Source: Pelargonium nanum (lineage: Eukaryota; Streptophyta; Magnoliopsida; Geraniales; Geraniaceae). Taken from it: a stretch of 47,469 bases of DNA. The stretch's first letter is position 1. Each line of letters starts with the position of its first letter. A model generated the notes under the pieces. That model saw nothing but the letters and a program-made list of their open reading frames with translations. It had not been told where the DNA came from and did no database searches. Shown piece by piece: positions 11,626 through 22,577 of this stretch. The position numbers and the translations under genes are program-made. Where the stretch lies: the NCBI GenBank assembly GCA_036897485.1, contig JAYMTF010000174.1, positions 1 through 47,469 of the forward strand, written 5' to 3'.

Positions 11626-14600
11626 ATGGCTGATCACGCGGAAGATTCGCCTCTCATGGCTCCGTCTCCGATCACCGAGCCCAGCGAGATCGACCTCGAA
11701 GCTGGACCCGGCGAACAAATCCAGTGCCGAATTTGCCTCGAAACGGACGGTAATTTATTATTCTGTTTCATTTTCCCTGAATTTCGAGCTTAGGTTTAGC
11801 AGAATCGTCATTGATTGTCTCAGGTTTTGAGAATGCTACTAATTTGAAGCGATTGTGAGTTTTTGGGTTCGTTTTGAGTTTTGTAGTGTCAGTGTGTTGA
11901 TTTAGTCACAGATGAGTACAGGAATTAACTGAAAAAATACTCTCTCTTTTATTATAGTATTTTGTTTGTTACTAGTTTTAGTAGTTAATAGGAGAAGAAA
12001 GAAATGCTACTTGTAGTATTGATAATGCTACAAATTTGAAGCTTTTTTTGTCTGGTTTTTGGGAAATTTGAGAGTTTTGTAGTGTCAGGTAGTGTTGAAT
12101 TTGGTCTCATATGAGTGCGGGTATCAACTCAAAATTGTTGTATTTTGATTGTTATTGAAGAAAGAAATGCAGCTTGTAGTAGTTGAGAGTTTTGTAGTGT
12201 CAGGTTGATTTGGTTACAGATGAGTACAGGTGGTGACTCAAAACTTTTTAAGTTTTAGTATTTTGGTTTGCATTAGTTTTAGACTTTTAGTAGTTAGTAG
12301 GTGAAGAAGGAACTTTTATAGCAAATTGTCAAATTCCTGATATAGTATTGGTGCAGTACTGTTTTATTTTCAAGTTTAGGTTTTTGTTTAAACAATGTAT
12401 ATTGTGTTGCTTTGGTTCTTTTAAAGCTTTGAATATTTTGAACCATTGCTGAGAACATTCTGGTGTAACTCATGTAAAAAAATTATCACTCGACTGGCCG
12501 GCCCATCTTGTCCATCTCCCAGTATTTAGGGAGGGGAACAAAATTGCCCCCTTGCTAACATTATAGATTAAGCGTTTGACTTAGGGTTTGTTGTAAGTTA
12601 GTAATTCAGGATTGTCAAGCAAGTTTTGTTGGCTTTTGGGTAGCTTTGGTAAAGAACTTGATTATTCTATTGGTGTCAATTGAGGTCATACGGGCGAATG
12701 ACCAACCCTGTCGCTAGAGCCTGTCATATGTGAAGTGGCATGGAGTGTTTGACTCACTAATGTGTAGTCTGCCTGATTACTTTGTGTTGGGTTCTTCTCA
12801 TCTATGGTTCATAACTTGGCTTTTGGCCTATTAATAAAGGGCTTGATTCAGCACGGCGACACTTAAGTATGACTATGAATTTTGTTAGTTACTGGGAAAC
12901 AGAACTGGATCTAGTTTGCATCTATTTGGTTGGTCCAAAGCTGATTGAAATAATATTAAAGTTGAATTTCATTTTTTTCTACTGCATTTATTTTCAATTT
13001 CAAAACTTGTGAAATTAAGTCACTCAGACTTTTTAGGCTCAGTTGAGTGATGTTTCATAATGAAATATTTGAGCAGGACCTTGAATAAATTATGATTTTT
13101 TTTAACCTCGCTACTACTGTTTGTCATATTTTTAGCATCAACCACAATTGGATTCAGTTCATGTATTATGTTTCATTTCATGAAATAATTTAATATTGTG
13201 TTAATTCCTGAGTCAGTTCTTAAAACTTTATTTTGCTAAATATGAATTCTAGTGTTTGGTGGTAAAATTCAAGCGGATCATGCTTATCTATTTCCTCTTT
13301 CCTTTTCTTTTTTCTCAGGTAGGGACTTCATTGCTCCTTGCAAGTGCAAAGGAACATCAAAATATGTACATCGAGAATGTTTGGATCATTGGAGAGCTGT
13401 GAGGGTATGGTGCTAATTTGTTATTCTACTAGTTCTTTGTGTTTGATCATCTCCATTTAACTTGGAGGTATACAACTTTGTTTGTTTTCTTCTTTGCAGG
13501 AGTTCTATCATCTCTTGTATTGTTATTATTTATTATTATGTGCTTTACCAAATTTACACAAAAAAGTTTATATATGGTCTGGGGAAAATATTGTTTTTTC
13601 ATAGGTTAAGGTATTGATTGTAGCTGATTCCATATGTGAGGTTACTAGTAATGTGTCTGAGTTGTTTCTGAATTTTATAGTTTTTGATTTCTCAGGAAGG
13701 CTTTGCATTTGCTCATTGCACCACCTGCAAGGCTCCTTACCATTTGAGAGTTCATGTCGCTGCTGATAGGAAATGGCGAACCTTGAAATTTCGATTCTTC
13801 GTCACCAGGGACATTTTGTTTATATTTGTTGCTGTTCAGCTTGTAGGTCATTGGTTCTCTACTTTTTCCATGCTTTTTTTTTTCTTTTAATTTTACCTCT
13901 TATAGATTATTGAGTTTAATTTATGTCCATACGTTTATTGTGTGCAGGTAATTGCTTCACTGGCATACTTGGTGTATTTGGTAGATGGTTACCAACAATT
14001 CTGGCTACGTCTTGCATGGGGTTTTGAAAGTGAACTTAGTTTCTACTACATATGTGGTAAAATTTCAAGTATCTGAAGTTATAAACATTTGGGTTCTTGT
14101 ATAATTATATTCTATTCATCTTTCTTCTAGGTTCAGATCAGTGTGTTCCTTGTTTTGGTTGGTTGGTCAGTTTGATGCTATATTTATTACTTGTACCAAT
14201 ATAATGGTTGACCCACATTGTTACCTTCTTTGTTTATTTGGGTATCTTTTGAAATAACTTTCTGTATCTTATTGGTAATGATGTTTTAATGATTCTTCTT
14301 CAGTGGATTGTGTTGCTTGTAGAAATTTTTTCACTCTACAGCGTTCATTTTACTTCTCACCTAATTGTGTTAAAATCTAAAATATAGTTTTGATCTTTAC
14401 ATTTTTTTTTTAAATACAGGAGCCCTATTATTTTTTGCCTTGCTGGGTCTTTCTGGGTGTTTCATTACTTGTTATGATCGGAGAGTCCGCAGTGATCTGG
14501 CTCAGCCTTGTCGAGAATTATGTCTTTGCTGCTGTCATCCCGGGTATGACTGTTCTGTATTTATTTGGGAATCCTTAATGTAATTAGGCATGGTTTTAGT

Positions 14601-16272
14601 AAATTAGTTTATCCTGGATCATAGCTGCTCAACTGTTATAGCTTCTCATTGTTATTCGTAGCCTTTTTTTTATGAGGCACACGGCACTGCACTAGTGCTA
14701 GAGTAATATTGTCTCTTGGAAAACAGTTCCCTTCTCCACCCACATGCACCACAAAGAATCAATTTCAAAAGATGTGAGGAAAAAAAAAAGTTCTCCCTTG
14801 GTCTCAAAATGAGTGTCCACTTTCCTATTTTTGTAGATGTTAAGGATTGGTTAGTGTTAGAATTTCTATCTTATGCCCCCATGTGCTCATGTTGTAACAA
14901 ACTAAAGGGGTTCTAACGAACTTATCTTAGGGATATTGTTGGTAATTCACGCATAACTAATTAACTAAGAAAGGAAAATAGACGGTCATCTTGGGACACA
15001 AATCTTTGAGAACATGGACACTCATATGAGGACAGGAGTATTAAGCACAGGCCACAGAAAGTTCAAATTTGCATTGCAATTTCCTTTCTGATTTTTGAAT
15101 ATAGACTCATTGTATATCTTTTTCATTACCTTCCATGGCAAGGCTCACATGCAATAATCGTGTGTTTTATTTAACTTTTTAAAACTTACAGCAAATCTTC
15201 CTTTGTCAATACAGTCATTTTGAATGAGCTTCACAAGTATTGGATTATCAGTGAATTAGATGTGTAATAACTTTTGCTTTAAATTAAATGCATAAACTAC
15301 ATGTTTTTTTTGCTTAGAGAGCATATTCCTACTAGTCACAAGGTCATTACTCATTAGTTTTGATTATAATAATCCATATCGTTACTAAATTTGGTGATTC
15401 GTTCGCTTTTTATTTTTGCAGAATGTGTGCCGATTGTCATTTACCCGGTACTCTTTGTATGTGGACTGACTGTACCACATGCTTTGAAGGTTGTGCAAGT
15501 GCAGCCGGTGAATGTGGTTGCTTAGGAGGAGCTGGCGAGGCAGGGTTGCCGTTACTATTCATAATGGCTTTGATTGTGCTGGGATTATTTACAGTTATCG
15601 GCATATTCTATAGTGTTTTGGTGGCTACCATGGTCGGACAACGCATTTGGCAACGCCATTATCACATTCTTGCTAAAAGGATGCTGACCAAAGTGAGTCA
15701 TCATGATTCGCTTTAGTTTATATATATATATATATATATTGTATGTATTTAAACCATTATCTTGTAGTTCATGTGGCTAAAAATGATCGAGTGAGGTACT
15801 CAGTAAAGATTTGTCCTAACTAATTGAGTCGTAGCTGAAAATAGTCGAACCAACACTAAGAAAGGTACTGAAAGAAATAAGGCCAATATACTCACTTGGC
15901 CAACCAAAGTAGGTTTTGGGGCATTGCACCTAAGGGCCCTTAGCATCTGCATCTAAGGTTAGGGTTGCATCATGAAAACCATAAGAGCTCAACTTTAAGT
16001 CACGTTGATTATGGCAAAGAAGAGTTGAGCACATCTACATAAAATTCTATTGCTTTAATTTTATGTTCCTATTTATCTTTTTATTCGCATTGCTTGTTGT
16101 GTAAAATATGAATACATTTCTCGATCCATGTCACGATGTTGTTTCTATCTTTCTTTTTCATTAGGAATATGTTGTCGAAGATGTTGATGGCGAGATGACA
16201 GCTTCTGACTGGACGCCCCCACCTCTCCCACCCGAGCATGTTCAGCAGCTTAAAACACTCGGCCTCCTATAA
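11626..16272 (+). CDS. RING-CH (RINGv) zinc-finger membrane protein, probable E3 ubiquitin ligase
   Basis: Seven exons (11626-11749, 13319-13404, 13696-13842, 13948-14056, 14420-14543, 15422-15692, 16165-16272) give 322 residues with all junctions GT-AG and in frame. The RING-CH domain has the C4HC3 ligands C34, C37, C49, C51, H59, C62, C78 and C81. Hydrophobic segments at about 108-130, 154-174 and 240-265 suggest a membrane protein with the RING on one face. Between them is a cysteine-rich loop (about 186-230) beginning CRELCLCCC, which may bind metal or be acylated. The C-terminus ends EHVQQLKTLGLL. RINGv proteins (MARCH-like) transfer ubiquitin to membrane proteins. From memory the Arabidopsis counterpart is At2g22120, next to CSI1. 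The substrate is unknown. Confidence 0.93.
11820..12320. repeat. Degenerate tandem repeats in RING-CH intron 1
   Basis: The phrase GAGTTTTGTAGTGTCAG recurs at about 11876, 12072 and 12186. Each copy is followed by TTGATTT- and GATGAGTACAGG-like sequence and a short ATTAACT or GACTCA stretch. Linking text such as GAAGAAAGAAATGC is also repeated. The copies sit in the first part of the 1569-bp intron. Confidence 0.7.
14793..15038. mobile_element. Stowaway-like MITE in RING-CH intron 5
   Basis: The left end CTCCCTTGGTCTCAAAATGA with GTGTCC is matched in inverted orientation by the right end GGACACTCATATGAGGACAG with GAG. CTCCCT-type ends with an AAAATGAGTGTC core are typical of Stowaway (Tc1/mariner-derived) MITEs. 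TA follows on the right; the left flank is TT, so the TA duplication has probably mutated. The interior has no coding capacity. Confidence 0.65.
15719..15739. repeat. (TA)n microsatellite
   Basis: About ten TA units begin 27 bp after the exon 6 donor of the RING-CH gene. Confidence 0.85.
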
Positions 16273-17500
16273 ACTCTCCTGAACAACATTCCCTCGAGAT
16301 GGACTGACTCTCAGACTCCATTTTGGTACGTCAGTCTTTACCATGAGCCTTTGGATCTGAAACTAAATCCCGGAAAATAGTCATTCAGTTGCCGAGCAAG
16401 AATTCATGAGGTTGATTTGTATTTACCGAATTGTGAACTACATTTTGTGAAGTTTTTCTGGAAATGCTTTTACCGAGGAAACATGGAATAGGGTTTCTAA
16501 ATAACTAACTATTGTTTTCCTTCGCCATATTTTTTCGAGGATTCGAAACCGATGTAACAACCTACTACACTTTCCTCGAAATGGTATTTCTAACCAAGGT
16601 TTTATATTATCTTGTGGTAAGTATATATGTGTTCGGATGTTTGTTTATCGAGAACTGGATTCTACGGTTCATGTTTGCGTGTCGTGTTGGAAGTTTAGTA
16701 TCATCTTAAACGAGTACGGTTGGTGATGATTTAGACAACCCGTATATGCGGGAGTTGATACAATATAACACAACTAAATTTTAATAATTGAGTTTAAAAT
16801 TATATGACCCGACCTGACACGATATATTTAATAAACATGTTTATGAACCATTCATGGTTTGTTTAATTAAATGAGTTATGTGGGTTGAAAGTTCGATGCA
16901 AACACGATTTGCATCTTCATTGCATCGAGTTAGTTGACACAAACTCGATTAAACAAAAATCACATCTGCTGAAATTCGTGTCGTGTCATGTGATTTGTCT
17001 CTTATCCCAGTTCAAAAGGTATACTTACAAGTCAAAGGTAAATTGGTAGAAATTTGGCAAGTGAATTGCAATGTTGTTGACTTAATTTAATCTCAACAAT
17101 TGCCATGGTGATATCATAAATGTTCTTGAGCAAATTTTTCATCCTTGAACAAATGATTTCAAATCCCAACCTAACAAACCAACCAAATTTGATGAATCCA
17201 ATGAAATGAATGAATAACAGATACCATTAATGATTCCAAATTTCTTCACCCAAAACTTCTTAAAAACATGAATTTATCCAAAGTGTTAAATTTCTCCGCA
17301 CATTATTTGAATCATAAGTCTTTGTCCCCCAACTTTGCCCATTATATGTCATATGCATTAAAAGTGACTGCTACCTAACAATTAACAAACAAACCATGAA
17401 AAGTACTGATTACACGTGTATTTGCTGTATCGTGCATAATGCGTAGGTTCGTGTTCGTATCAATCGTATTGTGTCAACACGACTAATTTAGTCGGCGTTA
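16273..17500. other. RING-CH 3' UTR region and spacer
   Basis: The first few hundred bases are probably 3' UTR, with no protein-like frame. At about 16700-17000 there are motifs such as GACCCGACCTGACACGA and TTCGTGTCGTGTCATG, which are common in decayed dicot retroelement-like repeats. No intact element is seen. Confidence 0.4.
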
Positions 17501-17509
17501 AACATTTCG

Positions 17510-18100
17510 TGTTTGTGTTGGGTTGTACAACACACAAACAACCTTCAACATGACACGGACGAATTGGCAATTGTACTTGCGCGATCCCACACCTCTTTCG
17601 AGACATATTGAAATAAGATTTTCTCAATCCGAACACGAAATACCCAACCAAAATTCAAATGATCAATTTTAGCACGACAACTACATCACAATTTTTAAGT
17701 CAGATCGGATTGACCAACCCAGACCAGTCTCACAACTCTTTCGAGTTATATTCAAATTTAAGTATTATGTATTCAAACCTAAAAAATCAAATCCAAAACT
17801 CAAATTATTAGTTTTTGCATGCCAACTACACGTCAAGACTTGAGCTATGTCGGGTCGGACAAATTTGCATAATCCCAAGTACCTTTTAATTTAGGTCTAA
17901 ATAAGACTTTTCAATCTAAACTCAAAACTCAAATTACCAATTATAGCATGACAATATATATTTATTTTCAAGTCACATCCCCTTAAACAAACTCGCACAA
18001 AACTGTACATCTTCCGAGTCATATTCTAACCAAATTTTCTCAACCCAATCTCGATAAATCCGTCTCGAAAACTCAAATTATCAACTATAATAATGTGACA
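17510..18100. repeat. Array of ~140-bp degenerate tandem units upstream of the SDR gene
   Basis: Units end in closely similar text: TTCAAATGATCAATTTTAGC (about 17654), CTCAAATTATTAGTTTTTGC (about 17799), CTCAAATTACCAATTATAGC (about 17928) and CTCAAATTATCAACTATAAT (about 18072). Spacing is about 130-145 bp. The unit ends resemble the right end of the dispersed TIR family. The array stops about 90 bp before the SDR TATA box. Confidence 0.65.
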
Positions 18101-18186
18101 GTTACTTGTAACAAATTTACATGAATTTCACATTTCATAACTAAGAAAAAGATAAAAAGTTGACATACAGTAAATAACAAAGACAC

Positions 18187-18194
18187 TATATATA
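18187..18194 (+). promoter_or_regulatory. TATA box of the SDR gene
   Basis: TATATATA in the context CACTATATATAGTG lies 64 bp upstream of the ATG, a normal plant spacing allowing a leader of about 35 nt. Confidence 0.55.
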
Positions 18195-18257
18195 GTGTAT
18201 AGCTCCAAAAGGCAAAAACCACATTGTTTTTCATTTCCAAAACCGCACAGACAAAAC

Positions 18258-21200
18258 ATGGATTCGTACTCGCAGCAAGTTGTGCTGATCACAGGCTGCT
18301 CCGAGGGCGGTATAGGCCACGCGCTGGCCCGCGAGTTCGCTTCCAGAAACTGCCTCGTCGTCGCCACCGCCAGGTCTCGAGCTTCCATGGCCGATCTCGA
18401 CCACGACTCCAGGTTTCATCTCCAGGAGCTCGACGTTTCGTCGGATCGGAGCGTGCGAGATTGCTTGTCCGATGTGCTGGAGAAGTACGGACGTGTCGAT
18501 GTGCTGGTTAACAATGCTGGAGTTCAGTGTGTAGGTCCTCTCGCTGAGATCCCGATGGAGGTTCTGCAGAAAACGTTCGATACGAATGTCTTTGGTATGT
18601 TTTTTGAAATTTGTGTTTGTTTGATTGTTGTTGTGTTGGAGTTCATAGTGAAATTGATACTGATCTTGTTCTATAATTCTATTGTTTTGTGAATTTTGTG
18701 TAATTTGCACGTGGTGTTAATCTGCGTTTGCAATTTGAGAACAGTTTCGGTTTGATAATCACAAGTTTTTTGAATTGTTTAGCTAATCATCAGTTCTGGT
18801 AGGTAGATATTTTTGAAATTGATGTTTGATTGATTGTTGTTGTTTTGGAGTTTATAGTGAAGTGATATATACTAGTACTGATCTTGTTCTATTGTTTTGT
18901 GACTTTTGTGTAATTTGCATGTGGTGATGATCAGCTTTAGCAATATATGAACAATTTCGGTTTGATCATCACAAGTTTGTCGAATCGTTTGACTAGTCAT
19001 CAGTTCTTGCAGTCAGAGATTTTGGAAATTTATGTTTGTTTTATTGATTGCTGTTGTGTTATGTTGGAGGTCATAGTGAAGATGATTCTATTGTTTTGTG
19101 ACTTTTGTATAATCTGCATGTGGTGTTTTAATTAGCATTAGCAACTTGAGAACAGTTTAGGTTTGATCATGTACCCAACTCATCGTTCATTTTTGAATAT
19201 GATGCTTGTTTGATTGATTCTTGTTATGTTGTGTTGGAGTTCATAGCAAAAATGATACTGACTTTGTTCGATTTGGCCTAATCTGCAATCTGCATGTTGC
19301 TTTTAATTAGCATTAGCTATTTGACAACCTTTTTGGTTTGATCTTCAGAAGCTTGTCAAATCGTTTAGCTAATCATCAGTTCTGGTAGGTAGAGAATTCT
19401 GAAAATTGATGTTTGTTTGATTGATATATGTTATGTTGGGTTGGAGATGTTTCAGTTTTGTTGATTTTTTGTGTTGGAGTTCTTAGCAAAAACAATACAG
19501 AGTACAAATTTTGTTCTATTGTTTTGTATAATCTGCATGTGGTTTTATTAGGCATTAGCAATTTGAGAACATCTTTGGTTTGATCATCACAAGGTTGTTG
19601 AATCATTTAACTAATCATCAGTTACCTTTGGTAAAGATTATTGAAATTGGTATTTGTTTGATTGTTTTTTGTTATATTGTGTTGGAGATGTTCCAGTTTT
19701 GTTCAGGCTGTTGATTTCTTGAGTTAGAGTTCATAGCAATAATTATTTTAATTTTGGTCAATCGTTTTGTCTTGAGCTGTATGTGGTTTTGAGGATATCG
19801 CCTGTTTGATCATAAAAAGTTTACCAAATCGTCAAACTAGTCATCAGTTTGAAAGTTTGTTGAAATCAAATTTCGACAGACACTAATTTTGTCTAGCTTT
19901 TAAACTGATTACTACCTAGGTGGTTTGGCAAAAACTTTTGATTATCAACTTGATCATTTTCTCTTAGAAATGTCGGCAAATCTTGCTTTCAACCAACCTA
20001 TGCTATGAGTTTGGCAAATTTCGCTTTCCACCAACTTTTGTCAGTCATACTGGGTTATCCATGAAACTCGAAGTTTGTGAGATCTTTGTTAGATGCCTTT
20101 GAGTTCATGTTATAGCTCTTCAATCACTAATTGCTAGAGTGGCATTAGATTCTTCTTGCAATCATGCTTAAAACTTATCTATAATGTATTATTAGCATGA
20201 GCGTGCAGCGGTTGGCTCTTTGTTTCCTTTACATCTTTTATCAGAGAGCTCCAATGCATAACTGCATACACAGTCTTCGATTTATGGATATACAGTGATT
20301 TGTGTTTTTGGTGATACGTACAGGTTCTATGAGGATGGTTCAAGCTGTTGTCCCTCACATGGCATCTAGAAGAAAAGGAAAGATTGTAAACATTGGAAGT
20401 GTGACTGCTTTGGCTCCCGGACCGTGGTCTGGTGGTTATATCTCATCCAAAGCTGCTCTGCATGCATTAACCGATACTTTGAGGTATGTCTCTCGAACTA
20501 GAAAAGGAAAAGTTTCTGATATCACAGTATTAGATATTTATCAAGCTACTGATAGATCTTAAAGTCCATTCGAGCTTGATAATGAGGGTGTGCCTTGCGC
20601 AACGAAAAGGTCATTGCCTTATGACTGAAATGGCGAGTCCGAGTATAGCTGACAATTTGGACCTTGGTGGAGTTGCGAGCACCAAAAATCCAACCCATAT
20701 TTTTGTGGGGTCAGGTTGCATAAAACAGACCCAATTTAATTTTTGGGTCGGATTTCCCATGCAATAGTACGGGCTGGGTTGGGCAACCCAGAATCACCCT
20801 CACATTTTCATAGTTAAAACCTTCGGCTCGGAACCTGTAACCTGCACTTCTTGCAAGTTGGGTTTGGGTTGAAAGGTCGTTGTCTTATGACTGAAATGGC
20901 GGGTCCGAGTATAGCTGGCTATTAGGACCTTGTGGAGTCATGGGCACCCAAAATCCAACCCATACTTTTACGGGTTCAAGTGGCATAAAATAGACCCGAT
21001 TAATTTTCGGTCCAGATTTCCCATGTAATAGTGCGGGTTGGGTTGGGCAACCCACACACCCACATATTTTCTTTTTAAAACCCGTGACTCGGATACTGTA
21101 ACCCGCCCCTCTTGTGGGTTAGGTTTTTTAAACACGAAACCCGAAATGACAACCATTGGTTCGAGTCAAGAAAACAGACTCGCTGCAAAAAGCAGGGTAA

Positions 21201-21729
21201 GGCTGCATATATATTTACGAATCTTCCCAGATCCCCACAATGGTAGGAGCCTCGTGCACTGGGCTGACCATGTTCAAGCTTGATATATTATATTCAAATA
21301 TGATTGTTTGCGGAAAGGGTTTAGGAATGTGAAACTGGCCATAACCTGCCGGCAACTTTTCCAAGTTCTTAACATTTCCCTATCTTGTCCAGATTGGAAC
21401 TCAGGCCTTTCGGGATCGATGTTATCACCGTTGTCCCTGGAGCCATCAGATCGAACATAGCAAATCATGCCATAGCCACCTATAACCAGATGCCGAAATG
21501 GAAACTATACCAACCATTCGAAGGAGCGATCCGAGCAAGAACACAGATGTTTCAACGATCCAAGTTGACCTCAACGGAAGAGTTTGCAGAGAAGACCGTT
21601 GGCGTCATCCTGAAGAAGAATCCAACACCTTGGTTTTCTTATGGCCATTACTCGACCATTATGGCAATCATGTACCATCTTCCACTCTTCATTAGAGATT
21701 TTATCCTCAGGAAAGCAATGAACTGCTGA
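18258..21729 (+). CDS. Short-chain dehydrogenase/reductase (1-acyldihydroxyacetone-phosphate reductase-like)
   Basis: Three exons (18258-18594, 20324-20483, 21393-21729) encode 277 residues. The classical SDR pattern is complete: the cofactor loop TGCSEGGIG (residues 12-20), NNAG (85-88), N110, and the catalytic triad S138, Y151 and K155 in YISSK. An Arg (R40) just after the second strand suggests preference for NADPH. A hydrophobic stretch near the C-terminus (about residues 254-269, [12 protein letters not shown]) could be a membrane anchor. The closest plant proteins are annotated as NADPH-dependent 1-acyldihydroxyacetone phosphate reductase after yeast Ayr1, but the plant substrate is not established. 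The Arabidopsis counterpart from memory is At5g10050. It is tail to tail with the CID gene, with about 850 bp between the stop codons. Confidence 0.93.
18600..19870. repeat. About six degenerate tandem units in SDR intron 1
   Basis: A unit of about 185-240 bp recurs. It contains TTGTTYTATTGTTTTGTG, a TAATYTGCATGTGGT phrase, TTTGATCATCACAAG and CTAATCATCAGTT. The ATCATCAGTT anchor falls at about 18785, 18997, 19181 (altered), 19372, 19613 and 19841. The array starts almost at the donor site and fills about three quarters of the 1729-bp intron. Confidence 0.8.
20604..21135. repeat. Tandem duplication (period 266 bp) in SDR intron 2
   Basis: The anchor TTATGACTGAAATGGCG occurs at 20619 and 20885. 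The two copies stay alignable through CCAACCCATA, AATTTT(T/C)GG and GGTTGGGCAACCCA. Each contains a GCTGACAATTTGG-like phrase of the dispersed TIR family, so a transposon-derived unit has been duplicated in place. Confidence 0.8.
21156..21270 (+). mobile_element. 3' part of an Au-like SINE in SDR intron 2
   Basis: Starting at a box B-like GGTTCGAGTC (21158-21167), the order GAAAACAGACTCGCTGCA, AGCAGGGTAAGGCTGC, CCCAGATCCCCACAATGG and GCACTGGGCTGACC follows the angiosperm Au SINE as I remember it. The box A end is missing or replaced by the GGGTT-rich repeat to its left. Confidence 0.65.
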
Positions 21730-22577
21730 AGAGTTTGGATAGAGTTTTTCTGTAGTAGTCAATCCCGACATTGTCCAGGAAACAGCTCGGTTGTTGTTGT
21801 GATTGTTTTTGTTATTGTTACCGGATCACACAAATTAGACTCGATTGACTTTCGGGTTGGGAAACCACAGCCCTTGTGGTCGGGTCAAATTTTTTGAGTT
21901 TAGATTGAAAAGACCGAACCCGCACCTATACAAAAGAATAGCAAAGTTTGGGTTTTCTGTATAAAATGTGCGTGTCCATAAATTGATCGGATACATTTTA
22001 TACGATCTGAACCTACAAGAATACGGATTGGATTTCAAATGCCTTTATTCAAGCATATTATTGCATTACCAATTAGATAATGATTGAATTAGAAATCTCA
22101 TTTTCAGTTCCTGTTACGAAACAAAAATTCTAATCCAAACGCTACCCAACACTCAAAACATAACCATAAACCAGTTTACGGTGAAAGGTACCACTAAAAT
22201 TGATGGCAAATTAGTCTTATTAATATTGTTAAATATTCATCCGTTCCTCATCTTTGCTCTGACAATACAAACTAACCTTCTTCTATCACTGACAATACAA
22301 GAAACAAAAAGATTACAAAATCTCCTGTCTTTCAGGTTTTTCGGGTTCCGGTTGAAAAGGCCTAATCCTAACCCGATCCGCAAAGTTACGGGTTGAGTCA
22401 TACACTACCCTCTAAATGGGAAACAAAAGCAGAACTTAGTACACATAAGAATCAACAGAATCCATACTTATGTATGGATTCACTCCTGCTCTTCATGTAT
22501 AATCAATCTCAACAATACCAATTTTTGGACAAATTTCAAAAACTGTCTACTACATGCACAAAATGTCAAAACTAACC
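21730..22577. other. Convergent 3' UTR region between the SDR and CID genes
   Basis: Contains the 3' UTRs of both genes. Around 21830-22040 and 22330-22395 there are phrases such as CGGGTTGGGAAACC and AGACCGAACCCGC, related to the dispersed GGGTT-rich repeats. No gene is seen. Confidence 0.45.

Noticed and set aside
18231..18710. 159-codon minus-strand frame
   Set aside because: It is the antisense of SDR exon 1 and has no known domain.
18600..19870. Regular repeats considered as a CRISPR or satellite array
   Set aside because: The units are contiguous, diverged and intronic in a plant gene, without constant short repeats and unique spacers.
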